From NCBI GenBank assembly GCA_021163705.1, contig JAGGTO010000127.1, positions 1 through 8,304 on the forward strand: 8,304 nucleotides of DNA, read 5' to 3'. A program made the translations under genes and the position numbers. The notes under the pieces are model-generated. The model worked only from the letters and a program-made list of their open reading frames with translations, ran no database searches and was not told where the DNA came from. This DNA is from Thermoplasmata archaeon (GTDB taxonomy: Archaea; Thermoplasmatota; Thermoplasmata; Thermoplasmatales; Aciduliprofundaceae). Shown one piece after another: positions 5,482 to 8,304 of this stretch. Every line of letters starts with the position of its first letter. The stretch's first letter is position 1.

Positions 5482-6162
5482 TCATATCACCTCCGCATTT
5501 TCTTTTCTTAATTTCAGAAAATTTCTAGGACATCTAAAATAGCAGGTGCCACACCTTATACATTTATCCATCCTAACTTCTGGTTTTCCTCTTATCATCT
5601 CTATCGCTTCTACCGGGCATGAGAGAGCACACATGCCACAACCCACACATAATCCCTTGGCAACAATTTCATCCTGAAGATCCTGACCGCTTGCACGCTT
5701 CTTTCTAGCTAAATTTTTAAACGGTATTAAATATTTATTGTTTCCAGCTATATATGCATTTAAAAATTTCTTAAGAATTTCAGCAGAGGCGGGACAACCT
5801 GGTATGGAATAATCTACCTTCACCACATCAGCAATAGGCAGAAAAGTTCGGTGATATGGCTGTGGTGGTTGATTACCCCGACAAAAACGTGTTATCCCCC
5901 CAACGCAGGCACAGGAGCCAACAGTAACTATTTTTTCACATTTCTCTCTCATTTTTTTGAGTGATTCCATATGCTCATCAAACTCCGCACACACCGATCC
6001 ACTCACAAATCCTATATCCGCATCTTCAGCTTCGTCTATATCTCTACGATCTAATATATTTGGACAGTAAATAAGTTCTATATTTGAATTGCTCATAAGA
6101 GCCTCTAGAAAGGAAATCATACATCCGCTACAATCGGATAGTTTGACATACATAACTTTCAT
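5482..6162 (-). CDS. frhG: Coenzyme F420-reducing hydrogenase, gamma (small) subunit (FrhG)
   Basis: This 226-residue small subunit relays electrons from the Ni-Fe site to FrhB. The N-terminal half is a [NiFe]-hydrogenase small-subunit domain, with proximal-cluster cysteines C11 and C14 (SDCSGC), C84 or C86 (VGSCACVGG) and C123 (IPGCP). The C-terminal half is a two-cluster ferredoxin domain: C172-x2-C-x2-C-x3-C182-P and C201-x2-C-x2-C-x3-C211-P. Three [4Fe-4S] clusters are thus predicted, as in methanogen FrhG. The frame is open back to 6231, but the ATG at 6162 is chosen: homology starts at MKVMYVKLSDCSGC, GGGGTGAT precedes it, and it overlaps the frhA stop by 4 nt (ATGA). It is rather shorter than methanogen FrhG (about 230-275 residues by recollection). 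Confidence 0.92.
   Translation of the reverse strand: MKVMYVKLSDCSGCMISFLEALMSNSNIELIYCPNILDRRDIDEAEDADIGFVSGSVCAEFDEHMESLKKMREKCEKIVTVGSCACVGGITRFCRGNQPPQPYHRTFLPIADVVKVDYSIPGCPASAEILKKFLNAYIAGNNKYLIPFKNLARKKRASGQDLQDEIVAKGLCVGCGMCALSCPVEAIEMIRGKPEVRMDKCIRCGTCYFRCPRNFLKLRKENAEVI
5485..5494 (-). promoter_or_regulatory. Perfect ribosome binding site of frhB
   Basis: GGAGGTGATA on the minus strand, inside the last codons of frhG, precedes the frhB ATG (5481) by the frhG stop codon alone. This favours equal synthesis of the two subunits. Confidence 0.7.
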
Positions 6163-7370
6163 TGCATCACCCCAATATTTTTTACAACGCCATCTTTGAT
6201 AACAGTTACATGAGTCGCACAGGATAAACACGGATCATAACTTCTTACTATTACCTCTGCATAACTATACGGTGCGCCTATAAGCGCTGTATCTATTACC
6301 GCCAAATTAAACATAGTTGGAACAATTATACGATAATCAACAATTATCCCATCATCTCGCAATTTGACAACATGTATATTTGTTCCGCGGGGTGCTTCAT
6401 GCACTCCAACACCTCTCCCGTTTTTTGACGAAACAGTTGCTTTTGTTGGTGAACTCACATTAAGCAAATCACACAACTCTATGATCCTCTCACAACCTTT
6501 TATTGCATCTTCCATATACGTAATATTAACCATTAATGGTAAATTACTTGAAAATTTGAAAAATTTCTTCATTCGTGCCTTTGGCCCAACTTCTGTTAGT
6601 TCATTTCTATATAACACCACAGTTGCACCCGTTTCACCCCGAATTTCCTTAACATCATAATATTTCTCGGGCGGAACAACATTTAAATCAAGAAGATCTA
6701 TTTCTTCTCTATCACCATAATATGGATGTGTCGCCAGTAATGGAAGATTAACATTACCCAAATTTTTGGGAATTTTATTTTCATCAACCATTTTTTCTAA
6801 AATCTCTTTTAAAAGATTTTCCAATTTTTCCATCAAATTCTTATATTTGATCGCGTTTCTTTCTATTTCTTCCTTACCTTTTTCACTTATATTTCGTCGC
6901 ATTCCCCCTACACAGACATTAGGTGGATGAACAGGTGAATGCCCACTTATTTTTACAATCTCACCTGCACACTCAAGCATATTAAAGATATCCCTCAAAA
7001 GTTTATCATTTCCCTCAAAAAAATCTTTGTATAAAAACAACATATGTAAGGCATGACTCTGTAACCTGTTACCGAGTCCAGCAATTTCCCTTAGTATGAG
7101 ACCATTCTCAGGAGGTATTACACCAAGCGCGTTTTCAGCAGCCTCAACAGCGGCTATTCCATGAGTTATATGGCATACACCGCATATTCTCATCGCACCT
7201 ACGGGCAAAAATTCCAGCGTTTTACCTATTAACATTCTTTCAAATCCCCTTATTGGCATGAAAGGGTAGAAAAAACCTTTGATTATAACATCTTCATCAT
7301 TCACATGAAGAACTAACTTCCCATCTGCTTCAATTCTCGTTACTGGATATATGGATTTCGTTATCATCAT
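6159..7370 (-). CDS. frhA: Coenzyme F420-reducing hydrogenase, alpha (large, Ni-Fe) subunit (FrhA)
   Basis: This is the catalytic large subunit of a group 3a [NiFe] hydrogenase, which splits or forms H2; the complex couples this to F420. From the ATG at 7370 it has 403 residues, close to methanogen FrhA. The Ni-Fe ligands are in RICGVCHITH (61-70; C63, C66) and DPCLSCATH (379-387; C381, C384). After His387 there are 16 more residues, the kind of tail a maturation protease removes. The usual N-terminal RIEGHGK-type motif reads RIEADGK. The frame is open to a TTG at 7481, but those extra 37 residues come from a decayed PrpB-like gene, so the start is MMITKSIYPVTRIE (7370, or 7367). The stop overlaps frhG by 4 nt. 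The gene appears intact and parts are strongly AT-rich. Confidence 0.92.
   Translation of the reverse strand: MMITKSIYPVTRIEADGKLVLHVNDEDVIIKGFFYPFMPIRGFERMLIGKTLEFLPVGAMRICGVCHITHGIAAVEAAENALGVIPPENGLILREIAGLGNRLQSHALHMLFLYKDFFEGNDKLLRDIFNMLECAGEIVKISGHSPVHPPNVCVGGMRRNISEKGKEEIERNAIKYKNLMEKLENLLKEILEKMVDENKIPKNLGNVNLPLLATHPYYGDREEIDLLDLNVVPPEKYYDVKEIRGETGATVVLYRNELTEVGPKARMKKFFKFSSNLPLMVNITYMEDAIKGCERIIELCDLLNVSSPTKATVSSKNGRGVGVHEAPRGTNIHVVKLRDDGIIVDYRIIVPTMFNLAVIDTALIGAPYSYAEVIVRSYDPCLSCATHVTVIKDGVVKNIGVMQ
6166..6173 (-). promoter_or_regulatory. Ribosome binding site deciding the frhG start
   Basis: GGGGTGAT on the minus strand lies 3 nt before the ATG at 6162 and inside frhA. It selects this start over the upstream ATG at 6231, which would add 23 residues lacking family similarity. 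Confidence 0.65.
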
Positions 7371-7388
7371 CTCTACATCTAAAAATTG

Positions 7389-7396
7389 AATATAAA
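7389..7396 (-). promoter_or_regulatory. TATA box of the frhAGB operon
   Basis: TTTATATT on the minus strand is centred about 23-26 bp before the ATG codons at 7370 and 7367. Usual archaeal spacing puts the transcript start almost on the ATG, so the message may be leaderless; only a weak GTAGAG lies in between. A second AT element (GATATATAC at about 7402-7410) could instead give an 11-nt leader. The site lies in the transition between the PrpB relic and frhA. Confidence 0.5.
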
Positions 7397-7442
7397 ATTT
7401 TCGTATATATCTTGCAAATAAACAACTTGCTCTTTTTTGCTC

Positions 7443-7654
7443 TCTGTCATAGCTGGTATCCACGTCTACATTCACTGGCAAGGTATGACATTAACCATGC
7501 TTCTTACTCTCTCCAGCATTTCGCATATCCTATCAAACCTAATATCGAGTTAACCTATCAGAGATACAGCAATACCGTACCCCGCAGTGCCAATGACTTC
7601 AAACTCTGCGTTTTCTATCAGAATCGCAGAAAAGGCATCATAGGCGCACAGTCA
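7443..7654 (-). pseudogene. Decayed fragment of a PrpB/PEP-mutase-family (isocitrate lyase superfamily) gene
   Basis: Between the transporter stop and frhA the minus strand reads, in one frame, AYDAFSAILIENAEFEVIG followed by TAGYGIAVSLIG, a stop codon (TAA), then CEMLERVRSMVNV. After a frame change it continues LPVNVDVDTSYD. This matches the start of the barrel in methylisocitrate lyase/PEP phosphonomutase proteins: GAYDALSARLIE, a GYG stretch, EMLERVRNIV and PVxxDxDTGYG. The piece covers roughly residues 25-95 of a protein of about 290. The start region and the C-terminal two thirds are absent, and the conserved TGYG is now TSYD, so it cannot make an enzyme. It begins a few bases after the transporter stop, which suggests a deletion or recombination junction there. 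Family assignment is from remembered consensus. Confidence 0.75.
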
Positions 7655-7656
7655 GT

Positions 7657-8304
7657 TTATCTCTTCTTATTCCACATTTTTGCAATCTTTTTCCACATTT
7701 TTACATATCCTATTAAGAATGGAATCTGAATCAATGGAGTAACTGCGGGTGGAATAGCCATTAAGCCCATTCCGGCACTCATCGCAATTGCCATTGCCGT
7801 TCCCTCATTCTTTCCCACGGAGGGAAATGTGATTGCCATGTGGTCACGATATGAAATACCAAGAGCCCGGTTCAGGTAGGTGAGAAGACCCAGAGAGATA
7901 GCGTAATAGAGAATCAGAGGCACCAGTGCTATCAGAACAATCTCCGGCTTCTTGGCAATAAGCTTCGCCTTTTCCATGAATATCAGAAAGACTATGATGT
8001 ACATCCCAATCAGGGATATTGAGGGAAACAGAGGCTTTAGCTTTAAGAATCCCTTTTCCCCTCTCTTTTTAATGAGCCAGGAGCGAGTGAGGATGCCGAA
8101 GAACATAGGCACGAATACAACCTCAATTATTGTAACTATGAGAAGCATGGTGGGCACTGAAACATGAGAGGATGAGGCGTAAATCCACAGCCATCCTGGA
8201 ACGGTTATTATTGCGAGAATGAAACTGAAAGCGACGATTATAGTTGCAAGTTCAATATTTCCTTCTGTGAAGCCTGTGTATGCGATGCTCATAGAAGAGC
8301 AGGG
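7657..8304 (-). CDS. Bile acid:Na+ symporter / ACR3-like membrane transporter, C-terminal part (runs off the window)
   Basis: The frame is open to the right edge, so this is the last 215 residues of a longer gene; an ATG at 8292 is internal. The first visible residues, PCSSMSIAYTG, match the conserved Pro-Cys segment of the BASS superfamily, which in ACR3 arsenite exporters carries a conserved cysteine. About five hydrophobic membrane segments follow, including ELATIIVAFSFILAIITVPG, MLLIVTIIEVVFVPMFFGIL and EIVLIALVPLILYYAISLGL, then GKNEGTAMAIAMSAG, the polar-interrupted helix of the substrate region. The tail YVKMWKKIAKMWNKKR is basic and amphipathic, and its DNA holds the right copy of the 29-bp repeat. 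The substrate is unknown: a bile-acid-symporter-like organic anion, pyruvate or arsenite are all possible. The PrpB relic begins just after its stop. Confidence 0.8.
   Translation of the reverse strand, partial: PCSSMSIAYTGFTEGNIELATIIVAFSFILAIITVPGWLWIYASSSHVSVPTMLLIVTIIEVVFVPMFFGILTRSWLIKKRGEKGFLKLKPLFPSISLIGMYIIVFLIFMEKAKLIAKKPEIVLIALVPLILYYAISLGLLTYLNRALGISYRDHMAITFPSVGKNEGTAMAIAMSAGMGLMAIPPAVTPLIQIPFLIGYVKMWKKIAKMWNKKR
7671..7699 (+). repeat. 29-bp perfect direct repeat, right copy
   Basis: This is identical to 4643-4671 in the same orientation, 3028 bp apart. It encodes the transporter's MWKKIAKMW near its C-terminus. It also contains most of two near-perfect 12-bp units (TTCCACATTTTT at 7670-7681 and 7691-7702), one per KMW, spaced 21 bp. 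Confidence 0.9.

Noticed and set aside
6163..6231. Longer FrhG starting at the ATG at 6231
   Set aside because: The extra residues are an out-of-frame reading of the frhA C-terminus. The ATG at 6162 has the ribosome binding site and the conserved MKVMYVKLSDCSGC start.
6159..7481. FrhA as a 440-residue protein starting at the TTG at 7481
   Set aside because: The first residues of the 37-residue extension match a decayed PrpB-family gene and not a hydrogenase. Hydrogenase similarity begins after the ATG at 7370.
4643..7699. A complete transposon or integrative element between the direct repeats
   Set aside because: No transposase, integrase, resolvase or terminal inverted repeats are visible, so only a repeat-flanked block is claimed.
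7412..7729. A + strand open frame of 105 codons across the frhA/transporter gap
   Set aside because: It is antisense to the PrpB relic and the transporter end and shows no recognisable protein motif.
1..8304. CRISPR array, tRNA or rRNA gene
   Set aside because: No regularly spaced repeats, tRNA cloverleaf or rRNA-like stretch could be seen on either strand.

Overview
The window is archaeal and gene-dense. It carries eukaryote-like ribosomal proteins L44e and S27e, the alpha subunit of initiation factor 2, the H/ACA RNP protein Nop10, an XPF-type nuclease and an F420-reducing hydrogenase. Most starts have strong GGAGGTGA-type Shine-Dalgarno sites. The gene content and moderate to low GC suggest a euryarchaeal lineage, possibly an Aciduliprofundum-like Thermoplasmatota. 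That placement is a recollection-level guess, not something the sequence proves.

Left part (1-3127, + strand): a short helicase-less XPF/ERCC4 nuclease; about 230 bp without a clear gene; then a tight five-gene operon rpl44e-rps27e-aif2a-nop10-PAC2 chaperone. Genes in that operon overlap or abut, which fits translational coupling. The 57-residue nop10 lies at 2211-2384. The operon joins ribosome components, initiation, rRNA modification and probable proteasome assembly.

Middle part (3181-4611, + strand): a two-gene operon for the two-subunit class I fumarase (alpha then beta), behind a small hairpin plus T-tract and a TATA-like element.

Right part (4620-8304, - strand): transcription converges on the fumarase genes. 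Read in its own direction, it holds the 3' two thirds of a bile-acid:Na+ symporter/ACR3-like transporter (cut by the window edge), a decayed fragment of a PrpB/PEP-mutase-family gene, and a complete frhA-frhG-frhB operon for a group 3a (F420-reducing) [NiFe] hydrogenase. FrhA holds the Ni-Fe site, FrhG relays electrons through three predicted [4Fe-4S] clusters, and FrhB would pass them to F420 by way of FAD. No frhD maturation protease gene is present.

The main discovery is structural. A perfect 29-bp direct repeat lies at 4643-4671 and 7671-7699. The right copy is the 3' coding end of the transporter (MWKKIAKMW). The left copy sits just after frhB, in the same orientation, and still encodes the tail MWKKIAKMWMGRKRKE followed by a stop. 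The hydrogenase operon and the PrpB fragment are therefore bracketed by two copies of one transporter 3' end. This suggests the roughly 3-kb block was inserted, or formed by recombination, at that gene end. Parts of the block look AT-richer than the fumarase genes, and frhA's promoter and apparent upstream reading frame lie within or beside the PrpB relic.
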